A stretch of DNA of 64,000 bases from Litorivita sp040371945 (GTDB lineage: Bacteria; Pseudomonadota; Alphaproteobacteria; Rhodobacterales; Rhodobacteraceae): positions 496,001 to 560,000 of the forward strand of contig NZ_BAABWS010000002.1 of assembly GCF_040371945.1 (NCBI RefSeq), in the 5' to 3' direction. The number at the start of each line of letters is the position of its first letter. The stretch's first letter is position 1. Positions 8,342 to 17,300 of the stretch are shown here, piece by piece. Under the pieces are notes generated by a model, which was not told the origin of the DNA, did not search any database, and saw only the letters and a list, made by a program, of their open reading frames with translations. A program made the translations under genes and the position numbers.

Positions 8342-9022
8342 GTGTCATCAGGCGAGGGGAGCAAGCATCTGGACGCGGTGCAAAAGGTCTATTTGCAAGA
8401 GGCCGAGATATCGAGCGTGCAAAACGCCGATCTTGTCACCGCGCGGCGCGAACAGATTTGCGATGCGGCGCTCGAACTCTTCTTGGAAAAGGGTTTTGCC
8501 TCGACCACCATCCGCGATATTTGCGCCCGCTCCGGCGTCAATCAAGCGAGCATCTATGACTATATCGCCAATAAAAACGACATCCTGCGCCGTCTGTTGA
8601 ACCAGCTTTGGTTCGGTCAGGACGTGCAGCCCCTGCCGCGGCTTCTGGCCGATGAGAGCCTGTCGCTCGAAGAGGTTTGCGCGCAGTATTTCCGCCAGAC
8701 ATGGCGCATCAAGCGCAAGGGCACGCTGCTCGTCTACCGCTCGGTGCCGCATCTGCTCGACGAAGACCGCAAGGCCATGCGGGCGCGCGATATGGCCTTG
8801 ATCCAAGACCTTGCCGAGCAATTGCGCAAACGTTCGGGGCGCGAGGTGGATGATGCCGAAATGGATATTCTGGCCAATGTGTTGATCTTCCTCGCCGCCT
8901 TCGGGCCGATGCGCGATTGGTTGATCAAAGGCGTGCCAGAGGAAACCGTCGTGCGCACCGTCGCGGCGGGCGCAGCGGCGATGATCCGCGAATTGATCGG
9001 CGACCCCGCGCGCGGCGCCTAG
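8342..9022 (+). CDS. TetR/AcrR-family transcriptional regulator
   Basis: This 226-residue protein has a TetR-type helix-turn-helix at about residues 34-82 (LELFLEKGFASTTI, then GVNQASIYDYIANKNDIL) and an alpha-helical ligand domain after it. It starts at GTG behind AAAAGGAAA. The 30-residue leader before the HTH is longer than usual, and a later start cannot be excluded. It is divergent from the crotonase operon and upstream of the acyl-CoA dehydrogenase operon. Both have the CTGACR-NN-TGTCAG motif at their promoters, as does the operon at 18.8 kb. It is therefore the best candidate for the repressor of this catabolic regulon, probably sensing an acyl-CoA. Confidence 0.88.
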   Translation: MSSGEGSKHLDAVQKVYLQEAEISSVQNADLVTARREQICDAALELFLEKGFASTTIRDICARSGVNQASIYDYIANKNDILRRLLNQLWFGQDVQPLPRLLADESLSLEEVCAQYFRQTWRIKRKGTLLVYRSVPHLLDEDRKAMRARDMALIQDLAEQLRKRSGREVDDAEMDILANVLIFLAAFGPMRDWLIKGVPEETVVRTVAAGAAAMIRELIGDPARGA

Positions 9023-9143
9023 AGCGTCATATCCGCGCAGCGGCAAATATCGCGGGCACAGCAAAATGCGCATAATCCCCTGCGGCAGCGTGATAATTCG
9101 CCAATTTGACGCAGGGTCCGAAACGGGCGGCGCGCGATCACCC

Positions 9144-9172
9144 TTGACCTCATATGGCGAAGGGTTCTACCT
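9144..9172 (+). promoter_or_regulatory. Sigma70-type promoter of the acyl-CoA oxidation operon
   Basis: TTGACC (9144-9149), a 17-bp spacer and CTACCT (9167-9172) lie immediately before the operator at 9177. The -10 is a poor match, but the layout repeats that of the two other operons with the same operator. Confidence 0.5.
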
Positions 9173-9176
9173 ATCT

Positions 9177-9190
9177 CTGACAAGTGTCAG
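9177..9190. promoter_or_regulatory. Operator copy 2 (CTGACAAGTGTCAG)
   Basis: This is the most symmetrical of the three copies, with arms CTGACA and TGTCAG around a 2-bp centre. It sits 4 bp after the -10 box, on the expected transcription start, in front of the dehydrogenase, hydratase and acyl-CoA dehydrogenase operon. Confidence 0.72.
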
Positions 9191-9519
9191 GGAGCGGCCG
9201 GTCGCCAGATCGGGCGCGCTTTTGACTGCCGGTGGGGAGGCCGGATGACACGTGAGGCCAGTGAGGAACATCTTGTGTGGCGCGCCCTGCGGCGCCGACA
9301 CCGCGACCGGACCCGCGACCATGCGCGCGGCGCAAGTTATATTGCCGCCGCGCCGCCCGATCCGCGGCGCGCGCCGCCTCACAACTCCCCCTATTCACCG
9401 CGCAGCCCGCATGGGGCCTGCGCGTATTTTTTTGACGCAGATCCAAGGCTTTGCCACCTGCGCCTTGCCCCTAGGCAGGGCCCGACCGCAAGGCCACGCC
9501 CAATGAAGGACCAATGATC

Positions 9520-10824
9520 ATGAGCAATTCGCAGCAAGATGTCGCAACCTATCTGGCCACCTCCGGCAAATTGGCATGGGAGGTTCCCGGCCTTGCTCCT
9601 GGCACCACGCTGCGCCCGATTGCCAAGGTCGGGATCATCGGCGCGGGCACTATGGGCGGCGGCATCGCGATGAATTTTGCCACGGCGGGCTATCCGGTGG
9701 TGATGGTCGAAACCAAGCAAGAGGCACTAGATCGCGGGCTTGGCGTCGTGCGCGGCAACTACCAGCGCAGCGCCGACAAGGGACGTTTCCCGCAAGAGGA
9801 AGTCGAAGCGCGGATGGGCCGTTTGACCGGCACGCTGAATTTTGACGATCTGGCCGATTGCGATTTGGTCATCGAGGCCGTGTTTGAAAACATGGACATC
9901 AAGAAAGAGATTTTCGGCAATCTCGACCGCGTGGTCAAACAGGGCGCGATTTTGGCGACCAATACCTCGGCGCTCGATATCGACGAGATCGCCGCTGCCA
10001 CCTCGCGCCCGCAAGACGTGATCGGATTGCATTTCTTTTCGCCTGCCAACGTCATGAAATTGTTGGAAATTGTCCGCGCCGATCATACGGCGGACGATGT
10101 TGTGGCGACCTCGATGGATCTGGCGCAAAAGATCAACAAGATCGCCACGCTGGTCGGCGTTTGCCCCGGATTTGTGGGCAACCGCATCCTGTTTGCCCGT
10201 CAGGCGCAGGCCAATAAACTGCTCTACAAAGGCGTGATGCCTTGGGATGTGGATGCGGCGATCAATGCCTTCGGCTTTCGCATGGGGCCATACCAGATGT
10301 CCGATCTGGCCGGTCTGGATATCGGATGGTCCAAGGGCGCGAAAACCCAAAACCCGATCCGCGATGCGCTGTGCGAGCTGGACCGTCGCGGGCAGAAAAC
10401 CAAAGCGGGCTATTACGATTATGACGAGAGCCGCAGGCCGACGCCCTCCGATGTGACCGCGAAAATCGTGCGCGAGATCACCGGCGCCGAGGCCTCGACC
10501 ATGAGCCAGGACGAGATCATCGAGACCTGCATTTTCCCGATGATCAACGAGGCGGTGAAAATTCTCGAAGAGAACAAGGCACAGCGCCCCTCCGATATCG
10601 ATGTGGTCTGGATCAACGGCTACGGCTGGCCGCAAGAAAAGGGCGGGCCGATGTTCTATGGCGATATGGTCGGGGCCAAAGCGGTTCTGGCGCGGATGGA
10701 AAAGCTCGGCGCCGAAGACCCCGCTTTTGCCCCTGCCGAAACGCTCAAAAAGCTCGCCGCCGAGGGCGGGCGTTTCACCGATCTGGACCTTGGCGGTCTG
10801 AAAACCAAAGCGACCAAAGCATAA
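9520..10824 (+). CDS. 3-hydroxyacyl-CoA dehydrogenase
   Basis: This 434-residue protein oxidises 3-hydroxyacyl-CoA to 3-oxoacyl-CoA with NAD. The Rossmann motif GAGTMG (41-46) lies behind an unusual 35-residue N-terminal extension. The catalytic HFFSPA segment and the GFVGNR boundary to the C-terminal 3HCDH domains follow. The domain set equals the dehydrogenase half of FadB-type fusions without the hydratase half, which is supplied by the separate downstream gene. I chose the ATG at 9520 over 9514 because GAAGGA then has normal spacing. It is the first gene of a three-gene operon under the shared operator. Confidence 0.9.
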   Translation: MSNSQQDVATYLATSGKLAWEVPGLAPGTTLRPIAKVGIIGAGTMGGGIAMNFATAGYPVVMVETKQEALDRGLGVVRGNYQRSADKGRFPQEEVEARMGRLTGTLNFDDLADCDLVIEAVFENMDIKKEIFGNLDRVVKQGAILATNTSALDIDEIAAATSRPQDVIGLHFFSPANVMKLLEIVRADHTADDVVATSMDLAQKINKIATLVGVCPGFVGNRILFARQAQANKLLYKGVMPWDVDAAINAFGFRMGPYQMSDLAGLDIGWSKGAKTQNPIRDALCELDRRGQKTKAGYYDYDESRRPTPSDVTAKIVREITGAEASTMSQDEIIETCIFPMINEAVKILEENKAQRPSDIDVVWINGYGWPQEKGGPMFYGDMVGAKAVLARMEKLGAEDPAFAPAETLKKLAAEGGRFTDLDLGGLKTKATKA

Positions 10825-10839
10825 AAGGATTTCAAGACA

Positions 10840-11616
10840 ATGGCTTATGAATTTGTAACCACCGAACGCCGCGGCAATATCCTGATCGTGACGATGAACC
10901 GTCCCGAAGTGTATAACGCCGTCCATGCGCCGATGCACAACGAGATGTCGCAAATCTGGGACGAGTTTGCCGCCGATCCCGACCTATGGGTGGCGATCCT
11001 GACAGGGGCGGGCGACAAGGCCTTTAGCGCGGGCAACGACCTCAAATACACCGCGCAGGGCGGCAAGGGCAAACCGCCTGAAACCGGATTTGGCGGCATG
11101 GCGATGCGCTTTGATCTGGAAAAACCGGTGATCGCGGCGGTCAACGGATTTGCCATGGGCGGCGGGTTCGAGATGGCGCTCAACTGCGATATCATCATTT
11201 CCTCGGAAACGGCGAAATTCGCGCTGCCCGAGGTCAAGGTCGGGTTTTTTGCCGCCGCCTCCGGCGTGCAACTGTTGAGCCGCCAGATCGGGCGCAAACC
11301 GGCGGTCGATATCATGCTCACCGGCCGCCATGTGATGCCCGATGAGGGCAAGGAATTGGGCTTTGTGAACCAGATCGTGCCCGCGGATCAATTGATGGCC
11401 GCCGCCATCGCCAAGGCCGAAGAAATCACCGCCGTCTCGCCCTCGGCGGTCAAGGCGACGAAACGCGTGCTCAACGCGATGGACGAGCTTGAAAACCTCA
11501 AGGCGAGCCTGAATTATAGCCGCCAAGTCATCATGGACCTGCGCGAGACCGAAGATTTCAAGGAAGGCGTCACCGCCTTTGTCGAGAAACGCAAGCCCGA
11601 GTGGAAAAACCGCTAG
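10840..11616 (+). CDS. Enoyl-CoA hydratase/isomerase family protein (hydratase-type active site)
   Basis: This 258-residue crotonase-fold protein retains both catalytic glutamates, E111 in GGGFEMALNCD and E131 in LPEVKVG, so true enoyl-CoA hydration is likely. That contrasts with the isomerase-like crotonase at 7080. It lies 15 nt downstream of the 3-hydroxyacyl-CoA dehydrogenase and 69 nt upstream of the acyl-CoA dehydrogenase. The three genes together provide the dehydrogenation, hydration and second oxidation steps of a beta-oxidation cycle. No thiolase is present. Confidence 0.9.
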   Translation: MAYEFVTTERRGNILIVTMNRPEVYNAVHAPMHNEMSQIWDEFAADPDLWVAILTGAGDKAFSAGNDLKYTAQGGKGKPPETGFGGMAMRFDLEKPVIAAVNGFAMGGGFEMALNCDIIISSETAKFALPEVKVGFFAAASGVQLLSRQIGRKPAVDIMLTGRHVMPDEGKELGFVNQIVPADQLMAAAIAKAEEITAVSPSAVKATKRVLNAMDELENLKASLNYSRQVIMDLRETEDFKEGVTAFVEKRKPEWKNR

Positions 11617-11685
11617 GGCCCCAATTTGCGGGCAGGGCGCACATCGCGCCGCCCGCATCCCACAACCCAAGGAGAGAAGAGAAGA

Positions 11686-12993
11686 ATGGTAAATGTAAAC
11701 GACGAGTTGCACGACCTGAGGCTGTCGGAGAGCGCCAAGCCGCTGCTCGACCGCGTGGTCAAGCACATCCGCGACAATTGCGATCCGGCCCATGTGGCCT
11801 ATGAGGCGCTCGAAGACAAGAAACCCTCGCGTTTCGAATATGCCCCGGGTCAGCTTGAAATCATCGAAGACCTGAAGGCCAAGGCCAAGGAAGCCGGTCT
11901 TTGGAACTTCTTCTTGCCCAATGCCGAAACCGGCGAAGGCCTGTCGAACCTCGATTATGCCTATATCGCTTTTGAACTGGGCAAAAACCCCTTGGCGGCG
12001 GAATCGATGAACTGCGCCGCGCCGGACACGGGCAATATGGAAGTGCTCGAACGTGTCGGCACCCAAGAGCAAAAAGACACATGGCTCAAGCCGCTTCTGG
12101 CCGGTGAAATCCGCTCGGCCTTTGCGATGACCGAACCCGATGTCGCCTCGTCGGACGCGAAAAACATCGGCACCCGCGCGGTTCTGGAGAACGGCGAATG
12201 GGTGATCAACGGCGAGAAATACTATATCTCGGGCGCCGGTGATCCGCGTTGCAAGATCATGATCGTCATGGTGAAAACCTCGCCAGACGCGGATACGTTC
12301 CGCCAGCAAAGCCAGATCCTCGTGCCGATGGATACACCCGGTGTGGAAATCGTCGGTCCGATGAATGTCTTTGGCCACGACGATGCGCCGCATGGCCACA
12401 TGCAAATCCGTTTCACCGACGTGCGCGTGCCCGAAGCCAACATCCTGTGGGGCGAAGGGCGCGGTTTCGAAATCAGTCAGGTCCGCCTTGGGCCAGGCCG
12501 TATCCACCACTGCATGCGCTCCATTGGCGCGGCGGAAAAGGCGCTTGATCTGATGATCTATCGCGGTCTGACCCGCGAGGCCTTTGGCAAGAAGATCATC
12601 GATCTGGGCAAGAACATGGAGACAATCTCGCGCTCGCGCATCGAGATCGACGCCATGCGTTTGATGGTTCTCAAAGCGGCCAAGGCGATGGACGTTCTGG
12701 GCAACAAAGAGGCGCGTATCTGGGTGTCGAAGATCAAGGCCATGGTGCCGGAAAAAGCCTGCAAAATCATCGATGACGCAATGCAAGTGCATGGCGCGAC
12801 GGGCATCAGCCAATGGTCGCCGCTCTCCTCCATGTATATGAAACAGCGCACCTTGCGCTTTGCCGATGGTCCCGATGAGGTCCACCATCATGTGATCGCC
12901 CGCGCCGAGCGCAAGGAGTTCGAAGACTCCAACGAGCGCGTCGCTGCCGCCAAATCCGAAACCGGCGGGGGCAACATTTTTGATGGTCCGTAA
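11686..12993 (+). CDS. Acyl-CoA dehydrogenase (ACAD10/11-like)
   Basis: This 435-residue flavoprotein has the acyl-CoA dehydrogenase fold: the FAD/substrate motif AFAMTEPDVASSDA near residues 130-145, the C-terminal bundle, and a terminal RFADGPDEVHHHV segment. That ending is typical of the ACAD10/11-type branch, whose eukaryotic members carry an APH-like kinase domain. Here the kinase-like protein is a separate gene at 17706-18803 under the same operator motif. The ATG at 11686 follows AAGGAGAG; the longer open frame upstream lacks a start signal. It is the last gene of the plus operon and is followed by a strong hairpin. Confidence 0.9.
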   Translation: MVNVNDELHDLRLSESAKPLLDRVVKHIRDNCDPAHVAYEALEDKKPSRFEYAPGQLEIIEDLKAKAKEAGLWNFFLPNAETGEGLSNLDYAYIAFELGKNPLAAESMNCAAPDTGNMEVLERVGTQEQKDTWLKPLLAGEIRSAFAMTEPDVASSDAKNIGTRAVLENGEWVINGEKYYISGAGDPRCKIMIVMVKTSPDADTFRQQSQILVPMDTPGVEIVGPMNVFGHDDAPHGHMQIRFTDVRVPEANILWGEGRGFEISQVRLGPGRIHHCMRSIGAAEKALDLMIYRGLTREAFGKKIIDLGKNMETISRSRIEIDAMRLMVLKAAKAMDVLGNKEARIWVSKIKAMVPEKACKIIDDAMQVHGATGISQWSPLSSMYMKQRTLRFADGPDEVHHHVIARAERKEFEDSNERVAAAKSETGGGNIFDGP

Positions 12994-13020
12994 ATCGCGG
13001 ATTTGACCCGATAAAATGCG

Positions 13021-13058
13021 AAAGGGCCGAGGCGATGATCCGCCTCGGCCCTTTTTAC
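13021..13058. terminator. Bidirectional intrinsic terminator
   Basis: AAAGGGCCGAGGCG pairs perfectly with CGCCTCGGCCCTTT around the loop ATGATC and runs into TTTTT. It separates the acyl-CoA dehydrogenase gene (plus) from the convergent flavin reductase gene (minus). Confidence 0.92.
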
Positions 13059-13075
13059 CTTTGCGGCCGCTTTGG

Positions 13076-14206
13076 TTAAGCCAGCTTGCCCATGGCGGTG
13101 CCGTCAAATCCGGGCAGGTCCTCGCCCGCGCGCAGCATATTGACCCAATTAGGCTCGCTGAGCAAAATCCGGCCAATGGCGATCAGATCGAATTCGTCGC
13201 GCTCCATCCGGTCGAGCAATCCGTCGATGCTCGCGCCTTCTGCGCCCTCGCCGCGGAAGGCTTTGAAGAAATCGCCGTTGAGCCCGACCGAGCCGACCGA
13301 GCAGGTGACCTTGCCGGTGATCTTCTTGGCCCAGCCCGCGAAATTGAGGCCTTCTTCGCCGTCCACTTCGGGGAATTCAGGCTCCCAAAAACGGCGCTGC
13401 GAGCAATGGAAAACGTCAACGCCTGCCTCGCTGATCGGCATCAACCATGCCTCAAGCTCGGCAGGGGTGGGGGCAAGGCGCACGCTGTAATCTTGTTGTT
13501 TCCACTGGCTCAAGCGCAAGAAAATCGGGTAATCCGCGCTGACCGCGCCGCGCACGGCCTTGACCAGTTCGACCATGATCCGCGCCCGTTCGGGCAGGGT
13601 TTCGCCGCCCCATTTGTCGCTGCGCTGGTTGGTCACATCCCACAAGAACTGATCGAGCAAATAGCCATGGGCGCCGTGAATTTCGGTCATATCGAAGCCG
13701 AGCCGCTCGGCATCGGCGGCGGCGCGGGCAAAGGCGGCGATGGTGTCGGCGACGTCTTCATCGCTCATCGCATGGCCGCGCGGTTTGTCCGCGCCATTGT
13801 TGCCCGAGGGGCTTTCCTTGTCGGCCTCTGGGTTCCACTCGGTCGAGCCGTCGGTCGATCCGGTGTGCCAGATTTGCGGCCCCATTTTGCCGCCTGCCTC
13901 ATGGACCGCGTCGATCACCTCTTTCCAACCGGCCAGCGCCGCCTCGCCGTGAAAGAACGGCACATGTTCAAGGTTGCGCGAGGCGGGGCGGTCGACCACC
14001 GTGCCCTCCGACAAGATCAAGCCGACGCCGCCCTCGGCGCGGCGGCGGTAGTATCCGGCGTTGTCTTCGCTGACGATGCCGTTTTTGGCCATATTGCGCG
14101 TCATCGGCGCCATGACGATCCGGTTGGGAAGCTGCATCGAGCCGATGGTGATCGGGCGGAACAATGTATCGGGGCTGCGCTTTGCGGCACTATCTTTGGG
14201 TGACAT
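13076..14206 (-). CDS. Old Yellow Enzyme-family NADH:flavin oxidoreductase
   Basis: This 376-residue FMN-binding TIM barrel belongs to the OYE / 2,4-dienoyl-CoA reductase-like group. Visible features are the N-terminal LFRPITIG and RIVMAPMTR segments, the IHGAHGYLLDQFL motif around residues 180-195, and IAIGR near the C terminus. No C-terminal FeS or FAD module is present, so it is the short OYE type, reducing activated C=C bonds. AGGAGAGGAC precedes the ATG. It lies 132 nt downstream of the carboxylase with a terminator hairpin between them, so it may be a separate unit. A role in saturating an unsaturated acyl intermediate is inference. Confidence 0.9.
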   Translation of the reverse strand: MSPKDSAAKRSPDTLFRPITIGSMQLPNRIVMAPMTRNMAKNGIVSEDNAGYYRRRAEGGVGLILSEGTVVDRPASRNLEHVPFFHGEAALAGWKEVIDAVHEAGGKMGPQIWHTGSTDGSTEWNPEADKESPSGNNGADKPRGHAMSDEDVADTIAAFARAAADAERLGFDMTEIHGAHGYLLDQFLWDVTNQRSDKWGGETLPERARIMVELVKAVRGAVSADYPIFLRLSQWKQQDYSVRLAPTPAELEAWLMPISEAGVDVFHCSQRRFWEPEFPEVDGEEGLNFAGWAKKITGKVTCSVGSVGLNGDFFKAFRGEGAEGASIDGLLDRMERDEFDLIAIGRILLSEPNWVNMLRAGEDLPGFDGTAMGKLA

Positions 14207-14245
14207 GGGGGTCCTCTCCTTTGTCTGTTGGCACAGTGTCGATCC

Positions 14246-14271
14246 AAAAAACCGCCGCTGCAATGGGGCGG
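14246..14271 (-). terminator. Intrinsic terminator after the acyl-CoA carboxylase gene
   Basis: On the minus strand CCGCC (14256-14252 region) and GGCGG close a short stem followed by six Ts (A-run at 14246-14251). It lies between the carboxylase stop and the flavin reductase start. Confidence 0.6.
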
Positions 14272-14338
14272 CCCGCCCGCGACGCTGCGGCATTTTTTCG
14301 TGAGCGCACAGGCCTTTATATCATGGGCGCACAGGTCC

Positions 14339-17300
14339 TCACCACGGGTCGACCATGGGGCGTTTACGGCCCGACATGGGCGGGCGAAGCCGCACCGATC
14401 GCAGCCCCGCCAACAGCCAGTCGCGCGTTTCGGCCGGATCGATCACCGCGTCGATCTCCAGAGTTTGCGCCACTTTGATCGCCTTGCCTTGCTCATACAT
14501 CTGCGCCACGAGCTTGTCGTAGAGCGCCTTCTTCTCGCCTGCGTCCGTGACCGCATCCAGCTCGCGCCGAAAGCCCAAGGTCACCGCGCCCTCCAGCCCC
14601 ATCGGGCCAAATTCGCCCGTCGGCCAAGACACCGACATTAAGTTGTCATATGTGCCGCCGCCGATCATGCCCATCGCGCCCAGCCCGTAGCATTTGCGCA
14701 AAACCACCGCGAAAACCGGCACGCTGAGCGAGCGGGCGGTGACGAACATGCGGCTGACATGGCGCACCAAGGCGCTGCGTTCGGCCTCGGGTCCGACCAT
14801 GAATCCTGGCGTGTCGCATAGCGAGATCATCGGGATGTCAAAGGCATCGCAAAGCTGCATGAACCGCGCCGCCTTATCGGAGGCATCAGCATCAATAGCG
14901 CCGCCCAAATGTTTGGAATTATTGGCAATCACGCCAAAAGGCCGCCCCTCGATACGCATAAAGGCCGTGACAATCCCGACGCCGAATTCGCGGCGCAATT
15001 CAAGCACCGATCCCACATCGGCCATTCCCTCGATCGCATCGCGCACCTCGTAGGAGCGCAGCCGGTTTTGCGGCACCACATGGCGCAGCGCGCGCGCGTC
15101 CGGCGCGGTCCAATCCGTGGTCGCGCCTTGGAAATACGACAGGTATTTGCGCGCGACTTCGCAGGCCTCGGCCTCGTCCTTGACGCGGATATCGACCACG
15201 CCATTGGCCGATTGCACGTCTATGGGGCCGATCTCTTCGGGCGGGTAAATGCCCAAACCGCCGCCCTCGATCATCGCAGGGCCCGCCATGCCGAGGTTGC
15301 TGCTCTCATCGGCGATGATCACGTCGCAGCACCCCACAAGCGCCGCATTGCCCGCAAAACACCGCCCCGAAACGATGCCCACCAAAGGCACTTTGCCCGA
15401 CAGATTGGCCAATTGGCTGAAGGTCGGCGTCGACATGCCCGAATAGACAAAGCGTTCGGTATCGCCGGGCCGCCCGCCGCCGCCTTCGGCAAAGAGCACC
15501 AAGGGGATGGTCCATTCCTCGGCCACTTTCAAAATCCGGTCAAGCTTGCGGTGGTGGCGCTGTCCTTGGGTGCCAGCGAGCACCATATAATCGCCCACCG
15601 CAAAGGCGCAGCGCGCCAGATCATCGCCGAACTGGTCGCCATTGACCTGCCCCAGCCCCGTCAAGATGCCGTCGCCTGTGGTGTTCTCGACCAGATCCTC
15701 CATGCTGCGCCGCTGGATTTGCGCGGCGATGGCAAATTCGCCGTATTCCTTGAAACTGCCCGCATCACAGACCTGCGCGATGTTCTCGCGGGCGGTCTGA
15801 TGCCCGCGGGCATGGCGTTTGGCGACGGCCTCGGGGCGGTTTTCATCCCTGCCATAGCTGCGCCTTTGCTCCAGTTCGGCCAGATCGGGGCGGATATGGT
15901 CAAGATCCACGTGCTCTTGCACCGCCTGCTCGGCTGCGCTGCCCTCTTCGGGCGCGATGGCGAGGACCGGCGCGCCTTCCATCACGGTTTGTCCGGCCTG
16001 CGCGCAAATCGCGCTGATGCGTCCGCTCACCTCTGCGGTGATCACATGCTCCATCTTCATCGCTTCGAGAATGGCGATCTCTTGGCCCGCTTGCACTCTG
16101 TCGCCCGCAGCGGGCAGAACCGCGATCACCGTGGCTTGCATCGGCGCGTTTGCGGGGGTGCTGCCCTCGGGGATCGGCGCGCGGGCAAGATCGGCGGAGT
16201 TATGCGCGGCGGGAGCGGGCGCCCCGGCATCATCCGCCATATATGCACCAGCGGTCTCGAAAAGCGCCGCCGCGTGATCGTCGATGAACCGCGTGGTGAT
16301 CCGGTTGGCGATGACGTCGGGATGGGCGATCAGGCCGCGCAGCCATGGGATATTGGTCTCGACGCCCTCAATACGAAACTCGCCCAAGGCGCGCCCCGCA
16401 TTGGCGAGGGCGGCGGCGAAATCGGGGGCTTTGGAATGGGTGATCAGCTTGGCCAGAAGGCTGTCATAGCGCGCCGAGGTCTCATAGCCCGCCGTAGCAA
16501 ACCCGTCGGTGCGCAGCCCCGCGCCGGTCGGCGGCTCATAGACGGCGATGCGCCCGCCCGTGGGCAAGGCCTGTGCCTGCGCATCCATCCGCTCCATATT
16601 GATCCGCGTCTGGATCGCCCAACCGGCGGGCATTGCGGTGGGCGCATCAAGGCCCAGATCGGCCAAAGAGGCCCCCGCCGCGATGCGCAATTGCAGCGCC
16701 ACAAGGTCGATGCCAAACAGCTCCTCGCTCACCGTATGTTCGACCTGAATGCGCGGATTGGCCTCGATGAAAAAGAATTGCTCGCCGCCAAGCCCTTCCT
16801 CGGACATCAAGAATTCGAATGTGCCCAGCGAGCGATAGGCGTCGCTTTGGGCAAGGCACGTGGCCCTTTCGGTCAGGCTTTGGCGCATCTGCGCGCTCAG
16901 CGAGGGGCTGGGCGCGATCTCGACCAGCTTTTGATGGCGGCGCTGCAGCGTGCATTCGCGTTCGGCGAAATCGATCACGCCGCCGGTGCCGTCGCCGAGA
17001 ATTTGCACCTCGATATGGCGCGCGGCGGGCAGGTAGCGCTCGACATAGACCGCGCCATTGCCAAAAGCCGCCTCGGCCTCGGAGGTGCAGCGCGCATAGC
17101 CCGCCTCCAGATCATCACCCGCGCCGATCACCCGCATCCCGCGCCCGCCGCCGCCTGCCACGGCCTTGATCAACATCGAGGCCCCTTGCGGCAGGGCGGC
17201 GCGAAATTTGGCCGCCTCGGCCAATGTGGTCGGCCCCGTGGTCCCCTCCGGAACCGGCACGCCGAGGCGTTGCGCATGGGCCTTGGCGGCCAGCTTGTCG

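Larger units (their letters stand above)
9023..9519. other. 497-bp intergenic region upstream of the acyl-CoA oxidation operon
   Basis: This region contains one promoter (9144-9172) and one operator (9177-9190), then a leader of about 330 nt before the dehydrogenase start. I see no supported gene in the leader: the short open frames there have no ribosome site and lack codon bias. The long leader could hold RNA structure, but I recognise no riboswitch. Confidence 0.55.
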
